DNA of 14,120 bases from Anaerolineae bacterium (GCA_020852775.1 JADZAD010000007.1:1-14120); one strand, 5' to 3'; shown: positions 6,980-13,768, numbered from the stretch's first letter. A program made the numbers and translations. The notes: generated by a model not told the origin, from the sequence alone.

Positions 6980-8905
6980 ATGAAGACTCGTTTGAGCCGC
7001 ACTCTTCTGATCGCAGCCGGGGTTTCAGTACTGCTGACGCTGGCACTGGCGATGAATTTGCTGCCTGACCTGCGCGGTGGGGCAGGCTGGCGCTGGCCGT
7101 ATGAAGCCCCCACAGACGCACTGCGCCTGCTGCCCGGTATCCTGTTGCTGGCGGCTTATCTCGCGCTGGGCGAGTGGTGGATCGAGCGGCTGGAAACCAC
7201 GGCAAACAGCCGATCGCACGCCTTTCTTGCTTTCTGCTGGGCGGGCGGGCTGATTGTGCAGATTGGCCTGCTTTTCGCCAGTGGTAGCCCGCTCTATCTG
7301 CTGTTCACGCGGACAGTCTCTTCAGCCAGCGGCGGCTTCCATGAGGTCGGCGTGCGGATCGCGGATGTTGGGGCCTTCCTGCGTGACTACCCCGCGCTGA
7401 TGCCCACATGGACGGCGCACCCCGCGGCCCATCCGCCCGGTATCCCGCTGCTATTCTGGGGCACAGAGCGTGTTTTTGCCGCGCTGCCGGCGCTGGCAGA
7501 TGTGCTGGCCGGGTGGCTGCGCCCGCTCCAGTGCCATCACCGCGTACTGATGGGCCTGCCGGATTCGGGTATCGCTGCGGCATTGGTCGGGATGATCCTG
7601 CCGCTGCTGGGGGCGTTGGCGGTGCTCCCGGCATTCAGCTTCGTCAAGACGCTTGCGGATCGGGAGACTGCGCTGCGCTCCGCACTGTGGCTGCCACTTA
7701 TACCTGCGTTTCTGCTGTTCACCCCGCAGTGGAATCAGCTTTACGTGCTGCTGCTGGTGATCGGGCTGTGGCTGGCGGAGCGGGCGCTCTCGCGGTTAAG
7801 CCTGGTATGGTTCTTCGCGCTGGGGCTGCTGGCATCTCTGGCGAGTTTCCTCAGCTTCACCAACATCAACATCCTGGGTGCGCTGGGCGTGTTCGTCGTG
7901 GCGTACACGCTGCTGGCCGGCAGGCCCAACTGGGCAGCGCGTGATTGGGTGCGGCTGGCGGTGGGCCTCGTGCTGGCGCTCACGGGCTTCTTAACGCTGT
8001 GGCTGGCCTATTCGCTCGCCTCAGGGAACTCGCCGCTGTTAATCTTCAGCATGGCCTTCACCACGCACATGAACTTCAGCAAACCTTACCTGCCCTGGCT
8101 GTTGTACTTTCCGCTGGACGTAGCACTGTTCAGCGGCTGGGCATTGTTCCTGCTCGGCCTGATCGAAGCGTGGCGTACCCTGCGCGAGGCCGTCGCTATC
8201 CCTCGTATCGCACACCGGGCAGCGGTGCTGCCGGTGACGCTGGTCGTGGCGGTGTTTGGCCTCGATCTGACGGGCGGCGTCCGTGGGGAAGTCGGGCGTC
8301 TGCTGCTGGGGATGATGCCGCTGGTCGTATTCGTGGCGGCACAGGCAGTGACCGAACGCTGGGAGCAGGCACTCGACCGGGTCTCGATCAGCATAGCGCT
8401 GGCGCTGCAGATCATCGTGATGGTGGCCTTCCTGCGTGTGATCGGAACCGAACTCAGTATGCCACCCGCCGCGGGTGCGGCAGATTCCGTGGCACTCGCG
8501 GAAAAGAAACCGGTCGGGGCGGTGTTTGACGGCAGGGCTGAACTGACAGGGTACACAGCCCGCGTCGATCCGACAGCATACACACTGGACCTTGCGCTGG
8601 AATGGCGCTCACTGGGGCGTTTCGACCACCCGTATTTTCTGTTCGCCATGGTGGTCGGCCCGGACGGGCAGCCTCTCGGAGATGATAACTGGCTCCCGAT
8701 AAGGGGTAGCTATCCGACCACTTGCTGGGCGCCTGGTGAGACGATCGTGGACCGTCATACGCTGGCTCTGCGTGGCGTCCCTCCGGGCGACTACTGGATC
8801 AGCCTTGCGCTGTTTGATTTCGACAGTGATGAACGCCTTCCGGTGGTGCTGCCCGGCGCTGAGGAGGAGACACAGGTTGGGCTGGGCCCGGTCGGTGTGC
8901 CCTGA
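6980..8905 (+). CDS. Large polytopic membrane protein, GT-C-like, with C-terminal beta-sandwich
   Basis: A 641-residue protein with about twelve predicted helices (the first at 7-27, the last near 468-488) and an outer C-terminal beta-sandwich (about 515-635). It resembles GT-C glycosyltransferases in its layout: a long first outer loop (101-153) contains FHEVGVRI (120-127) and the motif HPAAHPPG (147-154), a His-Pro-Pro-Gly pattern seen in many GT39-like proteins. I do not see a normal Asp-Glu catalytic pair, so enzymatic activity is uncertain; H121/E122 or D136 could be tested. The C-terminal domain (YPTT.W.PGE, then PPGDYWISLALFD) matches the second module of the preceding protein. The gene follows by 18 bases on the same strand, with a poor SD, and ends in a hairpin at the stop codon, making it the last of a three-gene unit. 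Confidence 0.75.
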   Translation: MKTRLSRTLLIAAGVSVLLTLALAMNLLPDLRGGAGWRWPYEAPTDALRLLPGILLLAAYLALGEWWIERLETTANSRSHAFLAFCWAGGLIVQIGLLFASGSPLYLLFTRTVSSASGGFHEVGVRIADVGAFLRDYPALMPTWTAHPAAHPPGIPLLFWGTERVFAALPALADVLAGWLRPLQCHHRVLMGLPDSGIAAALVGMILPLLGALAVLPAFSFVKTLADRETALRSALWLPLIPAFLLFTPQWNQLYVLLLVIGLWLAERALSRLSLVWFFALGLLASLASFLSFTNINILGALGVFVVAYTLLAGRPNWAARDWVRLAVGLVLALTGFLTLWLAYSLASGNSPLLIFSMAFTTHMNFSKPYLPWLLYFPLDVALFSGWALFLLGLIEAWRTLREAVAIPRIAHRAAVLPVTLVVAVFGLDLTGGVRGEVGRLLLGMMPLVVFVAAQAVTERWEQALDRVSISIALALQIIVMVAFLRVIGTELSMPPAAGAADSVALAEKKPVGAVFDGRAELTGYTARVDPTAYTLDLALEWRSLGRFDHPYFLFAMVVGPDGQPLGDDNWLPIRGSYPTTCWAPGETIVDRHTLALRGVPPGDYWISLALFDFDSDERLPVVLPGAEEETQVGLGPVGVP

Positions 8906-8910
8906 CCGGG
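8887..8910 (+). terminator. GC-rich hairpin over the stop codon of the GT-C-like gene
   Basis: CCCGGTC (8887-8893) pairs perfectly with GACCGGG (8904-8910). A G-U and a G-C pair extend the stem to 9 pairs with a 6-base loop. It includes the TGA stop (8903-8905) and is followed by TGAGTGTTTG, which is only moderately T-rich. It lies just before the secG promoter, where a terminator for the upstream unit would be expected. The lack of a real U-tract keeps confidence moderate. Confidence 0.4.
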
Positions 8911-8917
8911 TGAGTGT

Positions 8918-8946
8918 TTGATACGAGGACGGGGCTACGCTATAAT
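8918..8946 (+). promoter_or_regulatory. Near-consensus sigma-70 promoter of secG
   Basis: TTGATA (8918-8923, 5 of 6) and TATAAT (8941-8946, 6 of 6) are separated by exactly 17 bases, the optimal spacing. Transcription would start near 8953, about 30 bases before the secG GTG. This is the best promoter in the window and suggests strong constitutive expression of secG. Confidence 0.75.
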
Positions 8947-8984
8947 CCCGACCCAACACTGAAACCAAAGAGGATGATCCAGCC

Positions 8985-9224
8985 GTGGATGTAACGGATT
9001 TTATCAACATCGCACTCATTATTCTGTCGATCTCCCTGATTGCGCTGATCCTGCTGCAGGCGCGCGGTGGAGCAATCGGTGGGATGTTCGACGCCTCCGC
9101 AGGCGGGCAGTACAAGGCACGCCGCGGCCTGCAGAAGACGCTGTTCAACGTCACGATCGGCACATCCGTTGTCTTTTTCCTGCTGGTGGTCGTCGAGGTG
9201 TTCATCCTGCGGGGCCGTGGCTAG
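8985..9224 (+). CDS. secG: Preprotein translocase subunit SecG
   Basis: A 79-residue protein with the standard SecG form: helix one (about 5-25), a cytoplasmic loop with the conserved LLQARGGAIGGMF (23-35) and YKARRGLQKTLFNVTIG (43-59), then helix two (about 56-74). SecG is the small auxiliary subunit of the SecYEG channel and helps SecA-driven export. The length is normal for the family. It starts with GTG; AAGAGGA at 8968-8974 lies 10 bases upstream as SD. An ATG at 8974 is out of frame and runs into a stop after six codons, so it is not the start. The gene has its own strong promoter (8918-8946), and two hairpins follow the stop. No other sec gene is near. Confidence 0.94.
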   Translation: MDVTDFINIALIILSISLIALILLQARGGAIGGMFDASAGGQYKARRGLQKTLFNVTIGTSVVFFLLVVVEVFILRGRG

Positions 9225-9238
9225 CGGCGAAGACACTG

Positions 9239-9255
9239 GGCTGGCGCTTCCAGCC
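9239..9255 (+). terminator. Short hairpin downstream of secG
   Basis: GGCTGG (9239-9244) pairs with CCAGCC (9250-9255) around a 5-base loop, 14 bases after the secG stop, and is followed by TTCTG. It may be a weak terminator or a transcript-end stabiliser for secG. The T-tract is too short for a firm call. Confidence 0.35.
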
Positions 9256-9278
9256 TTCTGATGGCCATGATAAACACG

Positions 9279-9311
9279 CCGGGGTGTTTTGCAGGGTGCA
9301 GAACACCCCGG
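9279..9311. repeat. 33-base near-perfect inverted repeat between secG and the substrate-binding protein gene
   Basis: The outer arms CCGGGGTGTT (9279-9288) and AACACCCCGG (9302-9311) are perfect complements over 10 bases. The pairing continues inward through T9289/G9301 (a G-U pair in RNA) and TGCA/TGCA (9290-9293 with 9297-9300) to a GGG loop, giving a 15-pair stem. It could be a strong secG terminator hairpin without a U-tract, or an operator: its centre and right arm coincide with the -35 and spacer of a candidate promoter (9289-9317). Sequence alone does not decide between these. Confidence 0.7.
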
Positions 9312-9317
9312 TATAGT
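9289..9317 (+). promoter_or_regulatory. Candidate promoter of the substrate-binding protein gene, inside the inverted repeat
   Basis: TTGCAG (9289-9294, 3 of 6) and TATAGT (9312-9317, 5 of 6) are spaced by 17 bases. The -35 falls in the centre of the inverted repeat and the spacer is its right arm, so a protein bound to the palindrome would block it. Transcription would start near 9324, about 40 bases before the first possible start codon. Confidence 0.4.
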
Positions 9318-9364
9318 TTGGAAGGCCCGGCGTACCCGTAAATACGGCCCAGTCACGCGCACCA

Positions 9365-11179
9365 ATGGAAAGGCTTGATGCCGGGTGGCACAACTCTATG
9401 CAAGATTGGAATGATGTCCCCGAGTTCAGCGGTGACGAACCCCGCCCGGCCCGGAGCGAGCTGCCTCGTCCGAAGATCAAGCTCCCGGTGCGCTGGCAGT
9501 ACCTTGTACTGGGCGCGGGGGTGGTGCTGATTCTGCTGAGTGGCACATTCCTGCTGTTCAACCCACGTGCCAGCATGGTACAGGCGCCCCCCAGTATCAC
9601 CGTTACCACCGGACAGGTTTACACAGAGGCCATCGTTGGGCAGCCCCATTATGTGAATCCGCTGCTGGCGACCACACAGGCTGATCGTGACCTTGTCTCG
9701 CTGGTGTTCTCCGGCCTGACCCGTCTCGACCAGTATGGCGAGCCTGTCCCTGACCTCGCGGAAAGCTGGACGGTCAGCCGGGACGGCCTGACGTATACCT
9801 TCACGCTGCGACAGGATGTAACCTGGCACGATGGCCAGCCCTTCACCGCCGCCGATGTTGATTACACGATGGGCCTGCTCCGTGACCCGGACTTCCCCGG
9901 CCCGGCGGATCTGGCGGCATTCTGGCGCACCGTCGAGGCCTACGCAGACGACGACTACACGGTCCGTTTCGTCCTTACTCAGCCAGTCTCGGCCTTCCCG
10001 GAATACGCCGGGATCGGTATCCTGCCCGCCCACTGGCTACCCGGTGTGAGCGCCGCGGCCTTGCCGGATGACCTGTTCAACCTGGACCCGGTTGGCACCG
10101 GCCGCCTCGACTGGACGGGCCTCTCTGGGGAGAACGGCTACACACAGGTGACACTGACACCCTACGCGGGCTATTATGATGCCCCCCGGCGCGTCGGCCT
10201 GGAGGGTGTCGAACTCCGTTTCTATGAAGACCCCGCTGACGCTTACCGCGCGCTCGGCAATGACGTGCTGGCGCTTGGTACACTATCCCCCGGCGAACTT
10301 GATGCTGTACTGCAAACCCCGCTGCTGAACGTCCACACCAGCCGCCTGCGGCAGACCGGGCTAGTCCTGTTGAACCAGGAGAGTGAAGCGCTGCCCTTCT
10401 TCCAGCAGCCGGAAGTACGGTTGGCGCTGCTCACCGCACTGGATCGGGCTGCCATTGTTGAGCAGGCCGCCGGAAGCAGTGCTGCCCCGGCTGATTCGGT
10501 CATCCTGCCGGGTTCGTGGGCGTACAACAGCACACTGAGCGTCCCCGCCCCCGGCCCGGATGCCGCAGCCGCGCTGCTTGACGGGGCGGGATGGGGGCTG
10601 GATGGCGCGATACGCCGTCGTGAAGGGACACCGCTTGCCTTCACTTTGCTCGTCGGTGACCTCCCGGCAGAGCGGGCGATAGGTGAGGCAATCCGTGACC
10701 AGTGGCGCGATCTCGGTGTTGATGTGACGCTGCAGAGCGTTGACCAGGCTGAACTGATTGAGCGGGTGCAGGGTGACGCACGGGATTTTGACGCCGCGCT
10801 GGTAGTACTCGCGCAGGGGCGCTATGCTGACCCTGATCCGTATCCCTTCTGGCACGAGACCCAGGCGCAGGCGGGCCAGAACTACAGCAGTTTCGTTGAT
10901 CGTGACATCAGCGAGGCGCTGGAGATTGCCCGGCGTGACCCGAACGGGGTGCGCCGTGCTGAACTGTACCGTGCCTTCCAGCAGTGGTTCCTCGACCGTG
11001 CTGCTGCCATCCCGCTCTACAACCCCCTCTATTCCTACGCGGTCAGTTGCCAGGTGCAGGGGGTGCAGGTAGCGATCGTGACTGATCCCTCTGATCGCTA
11101 TGCGATGATGCACGAGTGGCGCATCGCGCCCGCCGAGCAGTTTGAGCAGGTATGCGGTGTGCAGCCGGCGGCACGCTAA
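9365..11179 (+). CDS. Membrane-anchored ABC-type peptide substrate-binding protein (SBP family 5)
   Basis: A 604-residue protein of the DppA/OppA class, which binds peptides or other solutes outside the membrane. The family signature is clear at 131-168: LAESW, DGLTYTFTLRQDVTWHDGQPFTAADVDYT. C-terminal features include PDPYPFWH (about 494-501) and, near the end, the segment RAELYRAFQQWFLDRAAAIPLYNP. The N-terminus is unusual: about 43 polar residues, rich in Pro and charge, then one helix (about 45-65) with no lipobox cysteine, so it is probably a signal anchor and not a lipoprotein. Two in-frame ATG starts are possible, 9365 (no SD) and 9398 (GGTGG 9 bases upstream); the shorter form would begin MQDWNDVPEF. 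No permease or ATPase gene is in the window. The next gene follows by 21 bases. The ligand is unknown. Confidence 0.9.
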   Translation: MERLDAGWHNSMQDWNDVPEFSGDEPRPARSELPRPKIKLPVRWQYLVLGAGVVLILLSGTFLLFNPRASMVQAPPSITVTTGQVYTEAIVGQPHYVNPLLATTQADRDLVSLVFSGLTRLDQYGEPVPDLAESWTVSRDGLTYTFTLRQDVTWHDGQPFTAADVDYTMGLLRDPDFPGPADLAAFWRTVEAYADDDYTVRFVLTQPVSAFPEYAGIGILPAHWLPGVSAAALPDDLFNLDPVGTGRLDWTGLSGENGYTQVTLTPYAGYYDAPRRVGLEGVELRFYEDPADAYRALGNDVLALGTLSPGELDAVLQTPLLNVHTSRLRQTGLVLLNQESEALPFFQQPEVRLALLTALDRAAIVEQAAGSSAAPADSVILPGSWAYNSTLSVPAPGPDAAAALLDGAGWGLDGAIRRREGTPLAFTLLVGDLPAERAIGEAIRDQWRDLGVDVTLQSVDQAELIERVQGDARDFDAALVVLAQGRYADPDPYPFWHETQAQAGQNYSSFVDRDISEALEIARRDPNGVRRAELYRAFQQWFLDRAAAIPLYNPLYSYAVSCQVQGVQVAIVTDPSDRYAMMHEWRIAPAEQFEQVCGVQPAAR

Positions 11180-11200
11180 CCTCCGGAGGACAGCTATCCC

Positions 11201-11518
11201 ATGACCTTCGACCTCAGCCCACTTGACTTTCAGGCCCTCGACATCCGGCGGATCATTACCCTGACCCTGCTTCTCAGCATCTGTCTGCTGATCCTCCAGC
11301 GTACTGAGAAGAAATTCCGCTGGGCAAGCCTGCTATTTCTGGTACTGCCAGCGGGCTTTGCCCTGTATCGCTGGGCAGAGGCACTGGCCCAGCGTGAAGA
11401 AGCAATCGTGGCCGGGGGCAGTTCACTGGTGCTGATCCTCATCTTCTGGGTGGTTTACGGGCGCGCACACCCGCCGGGCACGAGCGACGCGATTAACGTT
11501 GTCGGTTCGGATACCTAG
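11201..11518 (+). CDS. Small three-helix membrane protein of unknown function
   Basis: A 105-residue protein that I do not recognise. It has three likely helices at about 17-33, 40-57 and 69-87, separated by the basic turn QRTEKKFR (33-40) and the loop YRWAEALAQREEAIV (56-70), with a polar C-terminal tail (YGRAHPPGTSD...). A good SD, GGAGGA at 11185-11190, sits 10 bases before the ATG, and codon use matches the neighbours, so it is very likely a real gene. It lies between the substrate-binding protein (21 bases) and murJ on the same strand, consistent with one operon. Its position suggests an envelope role, but this is context only. Confidence 0.75.
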   Translation: MTFDLSPLDFQALDIRRIITLTLLLSICLLILQRTEKKFRWASLLFLVLPAGFALYRWAEALAQREEAIVAGGSSLVLILIFWVVYGRAHPPGTSDAINVVGSDT

Positions 11519-11526
11519 CCCTTCCT

Positions 11527-11643
11527 GAAAGGCGAATCACCATCGAGCAGCCTGCTCTGAAGACCACCCCGGAATCCGCCGGGGATTCCGTTACGCCGCC
11601 TGAGCCACAGCACGAAACGGCACGCATCGCCCGCGCGGCGGGT
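11527..11643 (+). other. Probable 5' extension of murJ lacking an ATG/GTG/TTG start
   Basis: The murJ frame stays open upstream of the first canonical start (GTG 11644) to 11497. The last codons before 11644 read ARIARAAG and run straight into VIAMGNIASRVLG, which looks like the usual cytoplasmic lead and first helix of MurJ. No ATG, GTG or TTG occurs in frame between 11497 and 11643. An SD-like GAAAGG (11527-11532) sits 9 bases before an in-frame ATC at 11542, a spacing suitable for initiation; a CTG at 11557 is less well placed. Initiation at AUC, or a base change or sequencing error in an original ATG, would explain this. Confidence 0.5.
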
Positions 11644-13185
11644 GTGATAGCGATGGGCAATATTGCCAGCCGGGTGCTGGGGTTGGTGCGGGATATGGTC
11701 AAGTCGTATTATTTCGGCGCGGGGGCGGCGGTCGATGCCTTCGCTGTCGCTACGATCGTCCCGACCACGCTCTTCGATTCCCTGATCGGTGGGATGGTCA
11801 ACAGCGCCCTGATCCCGGTCTTCAGCGAATACGTCGAGGAGCACCGGGACGAGTTGTGGGGGCTGGTTTCGGCGATGCTGGGCATCACCGTAGTGGCGCT
11901 CTCCGGGATGATCCTCGCCACGGTCGTCTTCGCCCGCCCGATTGCCATGCTGCTGAATGTGAGCGGTGCCTCCACACCTGAGGGCCTCGCGCTTACCGTG
12001 CAGTTGATGCGCCTGACCACACCCGCCGTGCTCTTCATGAGCATCGCCGGGGTGCTGTCCGGGCTGCTCTATGCCCTGAAACGCTACACCTACCCGGCCT
12101 TCATGGCGGCAATCTTCAACGCGGGTATTGTGGCAGTCACGGTTGTGCTGCATAACCAGCTCGACATCGCCTCGATGGCGCTGGGCTGGCTGGTCGGCTC
12201 GATCCTGCAGGTGGCGCTGCTGCTGCCCGGCCTGCGGGATGCCCGGCTGGGCCTGTCGTTTGCCTTCAGCCATCCCGGCCTGCGCCGGGTATTCACCCTG
12301 TTCATGCCGATCCTGCTCGGTCTGGTGGTCGAAGTGGTGTTCAACCGCCTGATCAGCTACAACCTCGCCTCACAGACCGGGGTTGGTGGCCTCTCATGGA
12401 TGAACTACGCGACTACCCTGCGCCAGCTTCCGCAGGGATTGGTGGCGATTGCCGTGTCGTTTGCTGTGCTGCCGACGCTCTCGGCACATGCCGCCAGCGA
12501 ACGCTCAGGCGGTGACCCGGAGCTGTTCCGTGCCACGCTTGCCAAAGGGCTGCGGCTGGTGATCGTGCTGATCATCCCCGCGACGGTAGGCCTGTTCATT
12601 CTCGCCAACCCGACGGTAGGCCTGCTCTTTCAGCACGGCGACTTCACCACCGCCGATACCGTGATGACCGTTCGCGCACTCGACTACTACCTGCTGGGGC
12701 TGCCCTTTGCGGCGGTAGACCTGATTCTCGTGTTCGCCTTCTACGCCCGGCAGAATACCCTCATCCCGGCGCTGATCGGCGTGGCTGCCAACGTCGCTTA
12801 CCTGGCGGTTGCGGCGATCCTGATCCGCCCGCTCGGCCTGTTCGCTCTGATGATCGCTGACTCGTTCAAGCAGTTGTTCCACGCGGCGGTGAGTGCCTAT
12901 ATTCTGCGGCAGAAGGTAGGTGGGCTGGCGCCGTATGGCGTCTTCCGGATCATGCTGCTGACGAGTGCTGCCGCGCTGGTGATGAGCGGCACGGCCTGGG
13001 CTACGCTGCTGGCCTCTACCCGCTTGCTGCCACCGGTGGGGTTCCTCGGTGAGGCGCTGGCCGTGGGCGCGCCCGGGCTGGTCGGCTTCGGCGTGTTTCT
13101 GGGCGTGATCAAGCTGCTGGGTATCGAGGAGATGAACCTGCTGTGGGATGCGCTTCGCAGCAGAATATCGGGCACATCGGGCTGA
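11644..13185 (+). CDS. murJ: Lipid II flippase MurJ (MviN family)
   Basis: A 513-residue (from GTG 11644) polytopic protein of the MviN/MurJ family, which flips lipid II across the cytoplasmic membrane for peptidoglycan synthesis. Conserved parts include SRVLGLVRD (9-17), FGAGAAVDAF (24-33), NSALIPVFSEY (53-63), TLRQLPQGLVAIAVSFAVLPTLS (258-280) and ATVGLFILANPTVGLLFQ (313-330). Length and hydrophobicity fit 13-14 helices. Compared by eye with E. coli MurJ, the counterparts of Arg18, Arg24 and Asp39 are kept (R10, R16, D31), but the positions of Arg52, Glu57 and Arg270 are not. With this start the protein would lack about eight N-terminal residues relative to E. coli, so the true start is probably upstream, near 11542. 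It is the last gene of the plus-strand run and ends 13 bases from a convergent gene. Confidence 0.93.
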   Translation: MIAMGNIASRVLGLVRDMVKSYYFGAGAAVDAFAVATIVPTTLFDSLIGGMVNSALIPVFSEYVEEHRDELWGLVSAMLGITVVALSGMILATVVFARPIAMLLNVSGASTPEGLALTVQLMRLTTPAVLFMSIAGVLSGLLYALKRYTYPAFMAAIFNAGIVAVTVVLHNQLDIASMALGWLVGSILQVALLLPGLRDARLGLSFAFSHPGLRRVFTLFMPILLGLVVEVVFNRLISYNLASQTGVGGLSWMNYATTLRQLPQGLVAIAVSFAVLPTLSAHAASERSGGDPELFRATLAKGLRLVIVLIIPATVGLFILANPTVGLLFQHGDFTTADTVMTVRALDYYLLGLPFAAVDLILVFAFYARQNTLIPALIGVAANVAYLAVAAILIRPLGLFALMIADSFKQLFHAAVSAYILRQKVGGLAPYGVFRIMLLTSAAALVMSGTAWATLLASTRLLPPVGFLGEALAVGAPGLVGFGVFLGVIKLLGIEEMNLLWDALRSRISGTSG

Positions 13186-13198
13186 TGCGCCTTCCGCG

Positions 13199-13699
13199 CT
13201 AGTCCTCCGGGATTTCGATAAACGAGAGTTGGTCGGTGGCGAAGTCCACCACGCAGATGGAGCGTGGCTCATGGCGCTTGCCGCCCACCGCGCCGGGGTT
13301 GACCACGCGGGTCGTGCCGATGCGCTCATCACGGCGGCGGTGCGTATGCCCGTGGAACACGTAGCGATACAGCCCGCACTGGATCAGTTCTTCAAGCTTC
13401 TCACCGTCGTTGCCGTGGCACACCGCCAACCGGACGCCATCCCAGTCCGCCGTGTACAGATAGCCCATCGAGCCTACGCCCATCAGGTGTTTGGCTGATT
13501 CCATCAGCTCGGCGTGGCCCTGATCCATGTTGCCGAAGACGAACGTGGCCTGTGTCCCGGCGAACAGGTCAATGACCTTCGGGGTGGTGATGTCACCACA
13601 GTGGATGATCCGTTCGACCCCGCGTGCCTTCAGGATGTTGAGCGCGCGCCGGGTGTTCTCGATGTGGTTGTGGGTATCCGCGATCACGCCGACTTTCAT
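13199..13699 (-). CDS. Calcineurin-like metallophosphoesterase, YfcE/MJ0936 type
   Basis: A 166-residue single-domain phosphoesterase with all metal-binding motifs in order: DTH (8-10), HCGD (33-36), GNMD (56-59), CHG (94-96) and GHTH (117-120), followed by NPGAVGG (134-140). Such proteins are small two-metal enzymes that hydrolyse phosphodiesters in model assays; in vivo substrates are mostly unknown. The ATG at 13699 is chosen because the conserved strand MKVGVIADTHNH starts there and GGAGA lies about 8 bases upstream; the frame also has a GTG at 13738, which would add 13 residues without homology value. Its 3' end is 13 bases from the convergent murJ stop. The CBM9-like gene ends 88 bases upstream on the same strand. 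Confidence 0.92.
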   Translation of the reverse strand: MKVGVIADTHNHIENTRRALNILKARGVERIIHCGDITTPKVIDLFAGTQATFVFGNMDQGHAELMESAKHLMGVGSMGYLYTADWDGVRLAVCHGNDGEKLEELIQCGLYRYVFHGHTHRRRDERIGTTRVVNPGAVGGKRHEPRSICVVDFATDQLSFIEIPED

Positions 13700-13740
13700 A
13701 CCGTTCTCCGCGAGAGGGTTCAGGGTCAGGCCTGCCACCC

Positions 13741-13768
13741 ATTATGGCCCAAACACGGCCCGGTGCAA
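13741..13768 (-). promoter_or_regulatory. Candidate promoter of the metallophosphoesterase gene
   Basis: On the minus strand TTGCAC (13768-13763) and CATAAT (13746-13741, 5 of 6) are separated by 16 bases. Transcription would start near 13734, about 35 bases before the preferred ATG at 13699. The -35 is weak, so this is tentative, but the position in the 88-base gap and the short leader fit; it would also argue against the GTG start at 13738. Confidence 0.35.

Noticed and set aside
8974..8994. ATG with six codons and a TAA overlapping the secG start, as a possible leader peptide
   Set aside because: The SD at 8968-8974 touches this ATG, which leaves no spacer, while it is well placed for the secG GTG.
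12581..12624. A 14-base direct repeat (CGACGGTAGGCCTG) 30 bases apart in murJ
   Set aside because: Both copies encode TVGL in a conserved MurJ segment where such a near-repeat is normal; likely coincidence of protein motif and codon choice.
13186..13198. GCGC-CTTCC-GCGC between murJ and the convergent phosphoesterase gene as a two-way terminator
   Set aside because: Only four pairs and no T-tract, so too weak to call.
13700..13738. A 13-residue N-terminal extension of the metallophosphoesterase from GTG 13738
   Set aside because: The conserved fold starts at ATG 13699, which has its own SD; the extension has no family support.
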